From Streptomyces sp. SJL17-4 (GTDB lineage: Bacteria; Actinomycetota; Actinomycetes; Streptomycetales; Streptomycetaceae), in contig NZ_CP104578.1 of assembly GCF_036826855.1 (NCBI RefSeq), positions 8,479,435 through 8,543,434 on the forward strand: a DNA stretch of 64,000 nucleotides, in the 5' to 3' direction. Each line of letters starts with the position of its first letter. Within the stretch, counting starts at the first letter, position 1. The notes under the pieces are model-generated. The model was not told the DNA's origin, searched no databases, and worked only from the letters and a program-made list of their open reading frames with translations. Shown here piece by piece: positions 1 through 29,800 of the stretch. The position numbers were made by a program, and so were the translations under genes.

Positions 1-16820
<16,820 letters not shown>

Positions 16821-16824
<4 letters not shown>

Positions 16825-19800
16825 TCCCGTTGTCCTTCGCGCAGCGGCGGCTGTGGTTCATCAGCCGGCTGGAAGGCCCGAGCGCGACCTACAACGTCCC
16901 GGTCGTCCTGCGACTGCCGGCCGACGTGCGCCCCGACGCGCTCGGCGCCGCCCTGCGGGACGTCATCGGCCGCCACGAGGTCCTGCGCACCGTCTTCGAC
17001 CTCGTCGACGGCGAGCCGTACCAGCGGATCCTCACCCCCGACGAGCTGGACTGGGCGCTGACGGTGACCGAGGTCGCCCAGGCGGAGCTGTCCGGGGCGA
17101 TCGACGAGGCCGGGCGGTACGCGTTCGACCTCGGCGCCGAACTGTCCGTCAGGGCACAGCTGTTCCGGACGCCGGACGAGCAGGTCCTCGTCGTGGTGAT
17201 GCACCACATCGCAAGCGACGGCTGGTCGGAGGGCCCGCTCACCCGGGACCTGACGACCGCCTACGAGGCCCGCGCCGCGGGCCGGGCTCCCGCCTGGGAG
17301 CCGCTGCCGGTCCAGTACGCCGACTACGCGCTCTGGCAGCGTCAGCTGCTCGGCGACGGGAACGACCCCGACAGCGTGATGTCCCGGCAGACCTCCTACT
17401 GGCGCGAGGCGCTCGCGGACGTTCCCGAGGAGCTGGAGCTCCCCACGGACCGTCCCCGGCCGCCGGTGGCCTCCCACCGGGGGCACATCGTCCCGCTGAG
17501 CGTCCCCGCCGAGGTGCACCAGCGGCTCGCCGCGGTGGCGCGGGCGGAGGGCGTGACCACGTTCATGGTCCTCCAGGCCGCCCTGGCCACCCTGCTCTCC
17601 AAGCTCGGCGCGGGCACCGACATCCCCGTCGGCACGGCGGTCGCGGGCCGTACGGACGAGGCCCTGGACGACCTCGTCGGCTTCTTCGTCAATACCCTCG
17701 TCCTGCGCACCGACCTGTCCGGCGACCCCACGTTCCGCGAGGTGCTCGCCCAGGTCCGCAGGACCGTCCTGTCCGCCTTCAAGTACCAGGACGTGCCGTT
17801 CGAGAAGCTCGTCGAGGAGCTCGCCCCGGCCCGCTCCCTCGCACGCCACCCCCTCTTCCAGGTCATGCTGACCGTCCAGAACAACCAGCGGACCGTCATC
17901 GACCCGGCCACGACCACGGCCGCTCCCGCCGCCACGACCACGGCCGACGGTCGCGAAGCCGGCACCAGGGCCGCCAAGTTCGACCTCGACGTCTCCGTCC
18001 GCGAGCTCTACGACGCGAAGGGCGCCCCGGCGGGCCTGCGCGGCTCGCTCACGGTCGCCGCCGACCTGTTCGACGTGGCCTCGGCCGCCCGCCTCGCCGC
18101 CCGCCTCGGACAGGTCCTCGACCAGGCGACCGCCGACCCCGGCCGTACGCTCGCCTCGATCCGGATCCTCGCCGAGGACGAGCGCCGCCGGGTGCTGACC
18201 GACTGGAACGCCACCTCCTCCGACGAGCCCGCCACCCCGGTGCACGAGCTCTTCGAGCAGTGGGCGGACCGCACCCCCGACGCCGTGGCGCTCACCGCCG
18301 ACGGCACGGACATCACGTACGCCGAACTGGACGCCCGGGCCAACCGCATCGCCCACTACCTCACCGGCCAGGGCATCGGCGCCGAGGCGGTCGTGGGCCT
18401 GTGCCTGCCGCGCGGCGCCGACATGATCGCGACCATCCTCGGCACGTGGAAGGCAGGAGCCGCCTACCTGCCCCTCGACCCGGCGCAGCCCACGGACCGG
18501 ATCGCGTACATCCTTCGCGACAGCCGTGCCGCGCTGGTCCTGACCACCGAGGACCTCTTCGACGAACTGCCCGCCGGCCGCTCGCGCCTGGTGGCCCTCG
18601 ACGGAACGTTCGTGGAGATGCAGCTCGCCGCCGCCCCGACCGGCCGCCCCGAGCGTCCTGTCGACCCGCGGTCCCTGGCGTACGTGATCTACACCTCGGG
18701 TTCGACCGGCCGGCCCAAGGGCGTCGCCGTCACCCACGGCGGCCTGGCCAACTACACCGCCTCCATCCCCGACCGCCTCGGCTTCGGAGACGAGGGCGCC
18801 CGGTACGCACTCCTCCAGGCCCAGGCCACCGACCTCGGCAACACCGTCGTCTTCGCCAGCCTCACCACCGGCGGCGAACTCCACATCCTCGACGAGGCAG
18901 CGGTCACCGATCCTCACGCCGTCGCCGCCTACCTCACCGACCACGAGATCGACCACTTCAAGGCCGTCCCCTCGCACCTGGCCGCCCTGACGGCCTCCGG
19001 TATCGAGGCCGTACTGCCCGCGCAGTCCGTGGTCCTCGGCGGTGAGGCCGCTTCGACGGTCTGGCTGCGCGAGCTGCTCGCCGCAGCGGGCGAGCGCGCG
19101 GTCCACAACCACTACGGCCCCACCGAGACCACCATCGGCATCGCGACCACCCGGCTCACCGCCGAGGCGATCGCCGACGGAACCGTCCCGGTCGGCACAC
19201 CGATCGCCAACACCCGCTTCTACCTGCTCGATTCCCGTCTCCAGCCGGTCCCGGTCGGCGTGACTGCGGACCTGTACGTCTCCGGCGCCGGCCTCGCCCG
19301 CGGATACGTGGGCCGGGAGGCGCTGACCGCCGAGCGTTTCGTCGCCAACCCGTACGAGACCGGCGAGCGGATGTACCGCACGGGCGACCGCGCGAAGTGG
19401 ACCGCGGACGGCCAGGTGGTCTTCCTCGGCCGCGCCGACGACCAGGTCAAGATCCGCGGCTACCGCATCGAACCCGGCGAGGTCCAGGGCGTGATCGCCG
19501 CCCACCCGCTGGTCGACCAGGCCGCGGTCGTCGCCCGCGAGGACACCCCCGGCGACACCCGCCTCGTCGCCTACGTGGTCCTCTCGACCGACCTCGAAAC
19601 CGACGCCCACGATGACGCCTCCCGCGCCGAACTCTCGCGCAAGATCAGCCAGTTCGCGGCGCAGCGACTGCCCGGCCACATGGTCCCCTCGGCGGTCGTC
19701 GTCCTGGACGCCCTGCCGCTGACCGCCAACGGCAAGCTCGACCGCAAGGCCCTGCCCGCACCGGAGTACGCCACCGGCGGCGGACGCGCCCCGTCCAACG

Positions 19801-20080
19801 CCCGCGAGGAGATCGTCTGCGCGGCCTTCGCCGAGGTCCTGGGCCTCGACGCGGCCGGCACCGGCACCGGCACCGGCACCGGCACCGGCACCGGCACCGG
19901 CACCGGATCCGGAACCGGATCCGGAACCGGCGTCGGCGTCGGCGTGGACGACGACTTCTTCCGCCTCGGTGGCCACTCGCTCCTCGCGATCCGCCTTGTC
20001 GAGCTGCTGCGTCGACAGGGCGTCACGGTCTCCGCGCGGGCGCTGTTCCAGACGCCGACCCCGGCCGGTCTCGCGGCCTC
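16821..20080 (+). other. NRPS module 7: C(LCL)-A(Asp)-T with Gly-Thr repeat linker
   Basis: The C domain has HHIASDG. The A-domain pocket D-L-T-K-V-G-H-I-G gives Asp. The T domain (serine codon 19977-19979) has a long Gly-Thr/Gly-Ser/Gly-Val insert just before its conserved DDDFF segment. The next C domain is dual, so this Asp should end up D. Confidence 0.85.
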
Positions 20081-23000
20081 GGCGGGCGCCGAGCAGATCG
20101 CCGCCCCCGAGAACCTCATCCCCGCCGACGCCACCGAGATCACGCCGGGCATGCTGCCGCTCGTCGACCTCACCCCCGACGAGATCGCGGCCGTGGCCGC
20201 CACGGTCACGGGCGGCGCGGCGAACATCGCCGACATCTACCCGCTGGCCCCGCTCCAGGAAGGCCTGCTCTTCCACCGCCTCCTCGCCGAGGGCGGGGAC
20301 GACGCCTACGTCCTGCCGACGGTCGCCGAGTTCGACACCCGCGCCCGGCTCGACGCCTTCCTCGACGCGCTGCAGAACGTCCTGGACCGGCACGACATCT
20401 TCCGCACGTCGATCGTGTGGGAGGGCCTGCGCGAGCCGGTCCAGGTCGTGTGGCGCCACGCCACCCTGCCCGTCACCGACGTCGCTCTCGACGCGGACGG
20501 CACCGACCCGGTCGCCGCCCTCGTCGCCGCCGGCGGCTACGCGATGGACCTCGGTGAAGCCCCCCTGATCCGGATCCACACGGCCGCCGTCCCCGGCGGA
20601 GAACGGTGGCTGGCCCTGGTGCGGGTCCACCACATGGTCCGCGACCACACAGCTCTCGACATCCTCATGGAGGAGGTGCGGGCGTTCCTGGAGGGCCGGG
20701 GCGCGGACCTCCCGGACCCGCTGCCGTTCCGCACCTTCGTGGCGCAGACACGCGGTGGTGCCGCCGACCGCTCGGAACACGAGCGCTACTTCGCCGACCT
20801 CCTCGGTGACGTCACCGAACCGACGGCCGCCTTCGGCGTTGCGGACGTACGAGGCGACGGTGCCGACTCGACGCGCCAGGTCGTCCCCTTCGGCGACGGG
20901 CTGACGGACCGGATCCGGCGGGTCTCCCGCTGCCTCGGCGCCAGCCCCGCCACCCTCCTGCACCTGGCGTGGGCGCGCGTCCTCGCCGCGGTCAGCGGCC
21001 GCGAGGACGTCGTCTTCGGGACGATCCTCTTCGGCCGGATGAACGCCGGCGCCGGCTCCGACCGGGTCCCCGGCCCGTTCCTCAACACGCTCCCGGTCCG
21101 GGTCCGTACGGACCGCCTCGGCGTTCTCGAGGCCGTCACCGCGATGCGCGGCCAACTGGCCGAGCTCCTGGAGCACGAGCACGTCCCGCTCACCGTGGCA
21201 CAGCAGGCCAGCGGCATGCCGACCGGCGCCCCGCTCTTCACGGCCCTCTTCAACTACCGCCACAACAAGGCGAACAGCACGACCGAAGACCAGGCGCATC
21301 CCGAGAAGCAGCCCCAGAACCCGCGCAACGAGCAGCTCGACGGCATCAAGACCGTCTTCTCCCACGAGCGCACCAACTACCCCCTGCTCGTCTCGGTAGA
21401 CGACAACGGCGACGGCCTCTGGGTCGCCGTGGACGCGGTCGCGCCGATCGACCCGCGCGGAGTCGGCGAGTTCGTCCGCACGGCGGCCGGAAACCTGGTC
21501 ACCGCCCTCGAATCCGCCCTTGACCACGACGAGGACGTCCCGCTCCGCTCCGTCCAGGTCCTGGACGAGACGAAGCTGCGCCAGGTGCTGACCGAGTGGA
21601 ACGACTCGACGGTCGACTTCCCCGGCGACGCCACCGTGGTCGGTCTCTTCGAGGCGCAGGTCGCGCGGACGTCGGAGGCGGTGGCGGTGGTCTCGGGTGG
21701 TGCGGAGGTCTCGTACGCGGACCTCGACGCCCGCGCGAACCAGCTGGCCCGTCACCTGGTAGCCCAGGGCGTAGGCCCGGAGTCGTTCGTCGGAGTGTGC
21801 CTGGAGCGTGGCATCGAGTCGGTCGTGGCGCTGCTCGCGGTGCTGAAGTCGGGCGGCGCGTACCTTCCGATCGACCCGGCTTACCCGGCCGACCGCATCG
21901 CGTACATGCTCGCGGACGCCAAGCCGACGGCGCTGCTGACCTCGACGAGCACGTCGGCGGCCATCCCGCAGTCGGACGCGACGACCGTCGTGGTCCTGGA
22001 CGAGGTCGACCTGACCACTCTCCCGACCGGCCCCCTGGGCACGCGTATCCGCCCGGAGCACCCGGCCTACGTCATCTACACCTCCGGCTCCACCGGCCGC
22101 CCGAAGGGCGTCGTGGTCGAGCACCGATCGGTGGCGGGACTCCTCGGCTGGGCGGCGGCGGAGTTCGGCGGAGAGGACTTCCGCCGGGTCCTGGTCTCCA
22201 CGTCGTTCAACTTCGACGTCTCGGTCTTCGAGCTCTTCGGCCCGCTGGTCTCCGGCGGCACGGTGGAAGTGGTCCGCGACCTCCTCGCCCTGGCCGACAC
22301 CGACACCCCGGTCGGTGACGTCAGCCTGGTCAGCGGCGTGCCCTCGGCCTTCGCCCAGATGGTGGCCGCAGGCGAGATCCAAGCCCGCCCCAGGACCGTT
22401 GTCCTGGCGGGCGAAGCCCTCACGGCGGACACCGTCGCCGGCATCCGCACGACCATCCCCGGCGCCCGGGTCGCCAACATCTACGGCCCCACCGAGGCCA
22501 CGGTCTACACGACGGGCTGGTACGCGGGTACGGACGCGGGCACCGAAGGCGCGGTCCCGATCGGCCGCCCCATCTCCAACGCTCGGGTCTACGTCCTGGA
22601 CGGCACCCTTGCCCCGGTCCCGGCCGGTGTGGTGGGTGAGCTGTACATCGCGGGTGCGGGCCTGGCCCGCGGTTACCTGGGTCGTCCCGAGCTGACGGGT
22701 GAGCGTTTCGTCGCGGACCCGTTCTCGTCCGACGGCGGTCGTCTCTACCGCACGGGTGACGTGGTCCGCTGGAACGCGGAGGGTCAGATCGAGTACCTCG
22801 GTCGCGCGGACGAGCAGGTCAAGATCCGGGGCTTCCGCATCGAACTCGGAGAGGTCCAGTCGGCGATCGCCGCGCACCCCGAGGTCGCCCAGACGGCCGT
22901 CATCGCCCGCGAGGACGTGCCCGGGGACAAGCGCCTGGTCGCCTACGTCGTCCCCAACGACACCACGCCCTCAACTGCCACCACCACCGCCGCCGAACTC

Positions 23001-26000
23001 CCCACCCAAATAACCAACTTCGCGGGCGGGCGCCTCCCTTCCTACATGGTCCCGTCGGCGATCGTGGTCCTCGACGCCTTGCCTCTGAACGTCAACGGCA
23101 AACTCGACCGCAAGGCCCTCCCAGCCCCCGAGTACGCGACGGGAACCGCCGGCCGTGGCCCGGCCACGCTCCGCGAGGAGCTCCTGTGCGGAGTCTTCGC
23201 CCAGGTCCTCGGACTGCCCGAGGTCGGTGTGGACGACGACTTCTTCGCCCTCGGCGGCCACTCGCTCCTCGCGGTTCGTCTGATCAGCCGGGTGCGTACG
23301 GTCCTCGGTGTCGAGGTTCCGCTCCGCGCCCTGTTCGACACGCCGACGGTGGCCGGTCTCGCGGCCGGTCTCGACGGTGCGGGTCGTGCCAGGCTCGCGC
23401 TGGCGGCGGGGGAGCGGCCGGAACGGGTTCCGCTGTCCTTCGCCCAGCAGCGCCTGTGGTTCATCGGCCGGCTGGAGGGCCCCAGCGCGACCTACAACAT
23501 CCCGTTCGCCCTCCGCCTGGACGGCGGCATCGACGGGGATGCGCTCGCTCTGGCCTTCCGTGACGTGGTCGGCCGGCACGAGGTCCTGCGGACCGTCTTC
23601 CCGACGGCCGAGAACGGCGAGCCGTACCAGAGCATCGTCGAACCCGCGTACACCGAATGGCAGTTGGAGCGCGTCACCGTTGCGTCCGACGATCTCGACG
23701 CGGCCATCGCGAAGGCGACCGCCCGGGAGTTCGACCTCACCCGTGAGCTCCCCATAGGAGCCACGCTCTTCGAGGCCGGTCCCGATGCGCGGGTGCTGGT
23801 CGTGGTGCTGCACCACATCGCGGGTGACGGATGGTCGATAGCTCCGCTGGCCCGGGACCTGTCCACGGCGTACGCGGCGCGAAGCGCCGGAGAGACGCCG
23901 ACGTGGGAGCCGCTGCCGGTCCAGTACGCGGACTACGCGTTGTGGCAGCGCGAGCTGCTCGGTGACGAGAACGACCCTGACAGTGTGATGGCTCGTCAGA
24001 TGATCTACTGGCGTGACGCGTTGGCGGGTTCTCCGGAGGAGCTGGAGCTGCCATTCGACCGTTCGCGTGCGGCGGTGGCGTCGCATCGTGGGCATCGGGT
24101 GCCGGTGGAGATTCCGGCCGAGGTCCACGCGCGTCTGGTCGAGGTGGCGCGAGCCGAGGGGGTGACTCCCTTCATGGTTCTGCAGTCCGCTCTCGCGATG
24201 CTGCTGTCGAAGCTGGGTGCGGGTACGGACATCCCGATCGGTTCGGCGAACGCCGGCCGTACGGATGAGGCCCTGGACGACCTGGTGGGCTTCTTCATCA
24301 ACACCCTTGTGATCCGTACGGACCTGTCGGGTGATCCGACGTTCCGTGAGGTCCTGGGGCGGGTGCGGGAGGTCAGTCTTTCGGCGCTGGCGCATCAGGA
24401 GGTGCCGTTCGAGCGGCTGGTGGAGGAGCTGGCGCCGAGCCGTTCGATGGCCCGGCACCCGTTGTTCCAGGTCCAGCTGGACCTGCAGAACAACGCCGAC
24501 GCCGTCCTCGACCTCCCCGGCGTACAGGCCGGCGGATTCCCGGTCGCGAAGACGGTCGCCAAGTTCGACCTGGAGGTCCGGCTCTCCGAGACCTTCGACG
24601 GCCACGGCACCCCGACGGGCGTCCGGGGCTCGGTGATCGCAGCGGCCGACCTCTTCGACCCGGACACGGCCGAGTCCCTGAGCGCGCGACTGACCCGTGC
24701 ACTCGGGCACCTGGTCACCGAACCCCAGACCCGCCTCAGCGACCTCGACGTCCTCGATTCCGACGAGCGTCGTCGGGTGCTGGTGGAGTGGAACGACACT
24801 GCGAGGGACCTGGGTTCGGTGTTGGTGCCGGAGCTGTTCGCGGCGCAGGTGGCGAGGACTCCGGATGCGGTGGCTGTCGTCGCCGACGGGACGGGGGTTT
24901 CGTTCGCGGAGCTGGACGTCCGGGTGAATCGTCTGGCGCAGTACCTGATCGGTCAGGGCGTCGGTGCGGAGTCGGTGGTCGGCGTCTGCCTGCCGCGTGG
25001 GGTCGACGCGGTGGTCGCGTTCCTGGCGTCGTGGCGTGCCGGTGCGGCCTATCTGCCGATCGATCCGGAGTATCCGGCGGAGCGGATCGGTTTCATGCTG
25101 GCCGACAGCGGTGCGGTCCTGACGCTGACGACGGAGGAGATCCTCGATGATCTCCCGGCGGGCCGGAACCGTTTCGTGGCCCTGGACAGCCCGCTCATGA
25201 GCATGCAGCTATCAGCAGCTCCGGCAGAGACACCCCAAGTCAAGGTGCAGCCCGAGTCGGTCGCGTATGTGATCTACACGTCGGGTTCGACGGGCCGCCC
25301 GAAGGGCGTGGCCGTCACCCACGAGGGCCTGGCGAACTACGTGACCTGGGCAGTCGACGCGTACGGCATGAACAACACCGACGGTGGTGCGCCGCTGCAC
25401 TCGTCGCTCGCGTTCGACCTGACGGTGACCAGTGTCCTGGTGCCCCTGGTCGCCGGCTCGGCGGTCGTGGCCGACGAGCAGGGCGGCGCCGAGGGCCTCG
25501 CCAGTCTGGTGAAGGCGTCGGAGACGTTCGGTCTGGTCAAGGCGGTCCCGGCCCATCTCCCGCTCCTCTCGGAGATGCTCACCACCGAGCAGGCGGCGCA
25601 GGCGTCCCGTACATGGGTCGTCGGTGGCGAGGCCCTGTCGGGCACGGTCGTCCGTGACTGGCTGGCCCGGGCTCCGCAGTCGGTGATCGTGAACGAGTAC
25701 GGTCCGACGGAGACGGTCGTCGGCTGCTGCGTGTACGAGATCTCGGCAGGTCAGAGTGTCGGGGACACGGTGCCGATCGGTCGCCCGATCGCCAACACCC
25801 GCCTGTATGTCCTCGACGGGCGTATGCGCCCCGTCGCCCCGGGTGTCGCCGGCGAGCTCTACATCGCCGGCATCCAGCTCGCCCGCGGCTACGTCAAGCG
25901 CCCCGCCCTGACGGCCGAGCGTTTCGTGGCCAACCCCTTCGAGCCCGCCGAGCGGATGTACCGCACGGGTGACATGGCCCGCTGGACCAAGGACGGTCTC

Positions 26001-26624
26001 CTGGAGTACCTGGGCCGTGCGGACGAGCAGGTCAAGGTCCGTGGTTTCCGTATCGAGCCGGGCGAGGTCGAAGCCGTCGTCACGGCGCATCGCGAGGTTG
26101 CCCAGGCGGCGGTCATCGCCCGGGAGGACACCCCGGGAGATACCCGCCTCGTCGCCTACGTCGTCCCCACCGACCCCGAAGTCCCCGAACAACTCGCGGA
26201 ACCCGTAAGACAGTTCGTCGGCAGCAGGCTTCCCGACTACATGGTCCCGTCCGCGGTCGTCGTCCTCGACGCGCTCCCGCTGACCGCCAACGGCAAGCTC
26301 GACCGCAAGAACCTCCCCGCCCCCGAGCACTCAGCCTCGGCAGGACGCGGGCCGGCCAACCGCCAGGAGGAGATCCTCTGCGCGGCCTTCGCCGAACTCC
26401 TGGGGCTCCCCGAAGTCGGCGTCGACGACGACTTCTTCGCCCTCGGCGGCCACTCCCTGCTCGCCGTCCGCCTGACCAGCAGGATCCGCGCCGAACTCGG
26501 CGTCGAGGTCCCGCTCCGCGTGCTCCTCGAGGCATCGACCGTGGCAGCACTCGCACAACAACTAGCCCACCAGAAGACAGCACGGCCGGCGTTGCGGCCC
26601 ATGCGTAACCAGGAGGAGTCCTGA
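16821..26624 (+). CDS. Non-ribosomal peptide synthetase, modules 7 to 9
   Basis: 3267-residue synthetase: C-A(Asp)-T, dualC/E-A(DVFSVAIVY)-T, C-A(Asn)-T. The ATG lies in the ATGA overlap with the preceding gene and is preceded by AGGAGGAG. The protein starts directly on the first C-domain motif ([11 protein letters not shown]) with no N-terminal docking helix. The substrate order Asp-Y-Asn repeats that of modules 4-6, so this gene looks like a duplicated three-module block; unlike M5, its middle module has a dual C/E domain. The linker into T7 contains a Gly-Thr repeat encoded by a hexanucleotide array. It ends in a PMRxNQEES-type tail like the first gene and overlaps the next gene by one base (TGATG). 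It hands the chain to the third synthetase. Confidence 0.97.
19857..19946 (+). repeat. Hexanucleotide tandem repeat inside the T7 domain
   Basis: Eight perfect GGCACC units (19857-19904) are followed by GGATCC/GGAACC variants and three GGCGTS units. They encode a run of Gly-Thr, Gly-Ser and Gly-Val dipeptides. The paralogous T11 domain (about 32902-32935) has only the short tail of the array, so the array has expanded by slippage. It stays in frame. Confidence 0.95.
20100..23410 (+). other. NRPS module 8: dualC/E-A(DVFSVAIVY)-T
   Basis: The C domain is of the dual C/E type ([16 protein letters not shown]), but the N-terminal long His motif reads HRLLAEGGD, with Arg replacing the second His (codon 20277-20279). 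The A-domain pocket is D-V-F-S-V-A-I-V-Y. The T-domain serine codon is 23262-23264. Confidence 0.8.
23420..26560 (+). other. NRPS module 9: C(LCL)-A(Asn)-T
   Basis: C domain with HHIAGDG, almost a DNA copy of the module 6 C domain. The A-domain pocket D-L-T-K-V-G-E-V-G gives Asn. The T-domain serine codon is 26454-26456. It is the last module of the second gene. Confidence 0.85.
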
Positions 26625-29600
26625 TGATCCCGTTGTCCTTCGCGCAGCGGCGGTTGTGGTTCCTCAGCCAGTCCGAGGGCCCGAGTTCCACGTACAACAT
26701 CCCGGTCGTGCTGCGCCTGTCCGCCGAGACCGACGGGACGGCGCTCGGCGCCGCCCTGCGGGACGTGATCGGCCGCCACGAGGTCCTGCGCACGGTCTAC
26801 CGGGTCGCCGACGGCGAGCCGTACCAGCACATCCTGAAGCCGGCCGACCTCGACTGGTCGCTGACGGTGGCCGAGGTCGCCCCCGCCGAGCTCGACGGCG
26901 CGATCGCCGCCGTCCTCGGGCACACCTTCGACCTGTCCGCCGAGATACCGATCCGTGCCTCGCTGTTCTCCACCGGCGGCGGCGAGCAGGTGCTCGTCCT
27001 GGTGACGCACCACATCGCCAGCGACGGCTGGTCCAAGCGCCCGCTGGCCCGCGACCTCTCCGTCGCCTACGCGGCCCGCGCCGCCGGCCAGGCCCCCGAC
27101 TGGGAGCCGCTGCCGGTCCAGTACGCCGACTACACGCTCTGGCAGCGCGAGATGCTCGGCGACGAGAACGACCCGGACAGCGTGCTGTCCACGCAGATGG
27201 CCTACTGGCGCGGCGTGCTGGCCGACATCCCGGAGGATCTGGAGCTCCCCACCGACCGCTCCCGTCCCGCACTTCCCTCGCACCGCGGCCACAAGGTCCC
27301 GCTCACCGTGCCCGCCCCGGTCCACGCGCGCCTCGCCGAGCTCGCCAAGGCCGAGGGCGTGACCCCCTTCATGGTGCTCCAGGCCGCCCTCGCGGCCGTC
27401 CTCTCCCGCCTCGGCGCGGGCACCGACATCCCGATCGGCACGACGGTCGCCGGCCGTACGGACGTCGCCCTCGACGACCTCGTCGGCTTCTTCATCAACT
27501 CCCTCGTCCTGCGCACGGACGTGTCGGGCGACCCGACCTTCACCGAACTCCTCGCCCGGGTACGGAAGGCGGGCTGGGCGGCCTTCGAGCACCAGGAGGT
27601 GCCGTTCGAGAAGCTCGTCGAGGAACTCGCCCCGGCCCGCTCCCTGTCCCGGCACCCGCTCTTCCAGGTGATGCTGAAGGTCCAGAACACCGGCGAGGCC
27701 GTCCTCGACCTGCCCGGCACGGGCACCGGCAACGCCCCGGCCCAGGCCCGCGACGCACAGGCTCCGACCGAAACCGTCACCCACAACGGCCCGGCCACCA
27801 GCGAGTCCGCCGCGAAGTTCGACCTGGACGCCTCTGTCACGGAGGTCTTCGACGGGGCGGGTGCGCCGGCGGGTCTGCGTGGTTCGGTGGTGGCGTCGGC
27901 GGACCTGTTCGACGTGGAGACGGCCGAACGGCTGGTGGCGCGTTGGGCGAAGGCCCTGGAGATGCTGGTGCTGGCTCCGGGGTCGCGGCTGAGTGAGGTC
28001 GAGGTCCTGGACGTGTCCGATCGCCGGCGGCTGGCGGAGTGGAACGACACGGCTGTGGAGGTGGTGGCGGGTTCGCTGCCGGAGCTGTTCGCGGTGCAGG
28101 TGGAGCGGACGCCGGACGCGGTCGCTGTGGTGGCGGCGGGGGAGTCCCTGTCGTATGGGGAGCTGGACCGTCGCGCCGGCCGCCTGGCCCGTTACCTCGC
28201 CGCTCACGGTGTGGGTACGGAGTCGCTGGTCGGTGTGTGCCTGGAGCGGGGCGCCGATCTGATCGTCGCGCTCTTGGCCGTGCTGAAGGCTGGTGGCGCG
28301 TATCTGCCGCTGGATCCTGGGTATCCGGCGGAGCGGATCGCGTACATGGTCGGGGACGCGTCGCCGGTCGTGGTCCTGGCGTCGTCGGCGACGGCGGGCG
28401 TGCTGCCGGTCTCGGACGCGACAGTGGTCCTCCTGGACGACCCGCAGGTCACCTCGGCGCTGGAGAGTGCGGGGGAGGGGCCGCTGGATGTGACGGTCCG
28501 TCCGGAGCACCCGGCGTACGTCATCTACACCTCGGGTTCGACGGGCCGTCCGAAGGGCGTGGTCGTCACCCATGGCGGTGTCGTGGGTCTGTGCGAGAGC
28601 CACGGCCGGTCGGTGTTCGCGACGACGGACGGCGCACCGCTGAAGGTCGCTCTGACCACGTCGGTTTCCTTCGACGCGTCGTGGAACCAGCTCTCGGCGC
28701 TGTTCTCGGGTCATGAGCTGCATGTCGTGGACGCGGACACGTGGCTGGACGCGGGTCGTCTGGTCGCCTGGATGACCGCTTCCCGTATCGACTTCACCGA
28801 GATCACCCCCTCGTATCTCCAGGTCCTGATGGACCAGGGCCTGTTCGACGCCGACCAGCACCCCTCCCGTATCGGCGTCGGTGGCGAGGCCACTCCGACC
28901 GCACTATGGGAGCGGTTGCGTGCTCTGGAGGGTGTGGAGGGTTTCAACTTCTACGGCCCGACGGAGGCGACGGTCGACACCTCGATCGCGCGCCTGTCCA
29001 CGTCCGCGGACGTCGTGGTCGGCAGGCCGGTCCCGAACGCCCGGGTGTTCGTTCTCGACGAGTCCTTGCGTGAGGTTCCGGTCGGTGTGGCCGGTGAGCT
29101 GTATGTGTCGGGTACGGGTCTGGCGCGCGGTTACGTGAATCGTCCGGTCCAGACGGCGGAGCGGTTCGTCGCCTCCCCCTTCTCGGCCTCGGGCGAGCGG
29201 ATGTACCGGTCGGGCGACCGGGTGAAGTGGACGGCGGACGGCCAGTTGGTCTTCCTGGGCCGTACCGACGACCAGGTCAAGGTCCGCGGCTTCCGCATCG
29301 AACTGGGCGAGGTCCAGGCAGCGGTCGCCGCGCACCCGCAGGTCGCACAGGCCGCCGTGGTCGTACGGGAGGACATTCCCGGCGACCGCCGCCTGGTCGC
29401 GTACGTCGTCGTCTCCGACGAACCGACCGTCCCCATCACCGAGTTCACCGCTCACCGCCTGCCTGATTACATGGTTCCGTCGGCGGTCGTCGTTCTGGAC
29501 GCGCTGCCGCTGACCGCGAACGGCAAGCTCGACCGCAAGGCACTGCCCGCTCCGGAGCACGACACGAGCGCGGCGGTCCGTGGTCCCTCGAACGCCCGCG

Positions 29601-29800
29601 AGGAGATCCTCTGCGCCGCGTTCGCCGAGGTCCTCGGTCTCGAAAGCGTGGGCGTGGACGAGGACTTCTTCGTCCTCGGCGGCCAGTCCCTGCTGGCCAT
29701 CCGCCTCGTCGCCCTCCTGCAGAAGCGCGGTGTCTCCGTCTCGGTCCGCTCGTTCTTCCAGGCTCCGACCCCGGCCGGCCTCGCCGCCTCGGCGGGCGCG
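26624..29800 (+). other. NRPS module 10: C(LCL)-A(Glu/Gln-like)-T
   Basis: The C domain has HHIASDG. The A-domain pocket reads D-A-N-E-G-G-F-V-D; the D-A-x-acidic-x-G-x-V-D framework is that of Glu/Gln pockets, but it is not an exact match. The T-domain core reads GGQSL instead of GGHSL (serine codon 29687-29689). The following C domain is dual, so this residue is expected as D. Confidence 0.75.
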
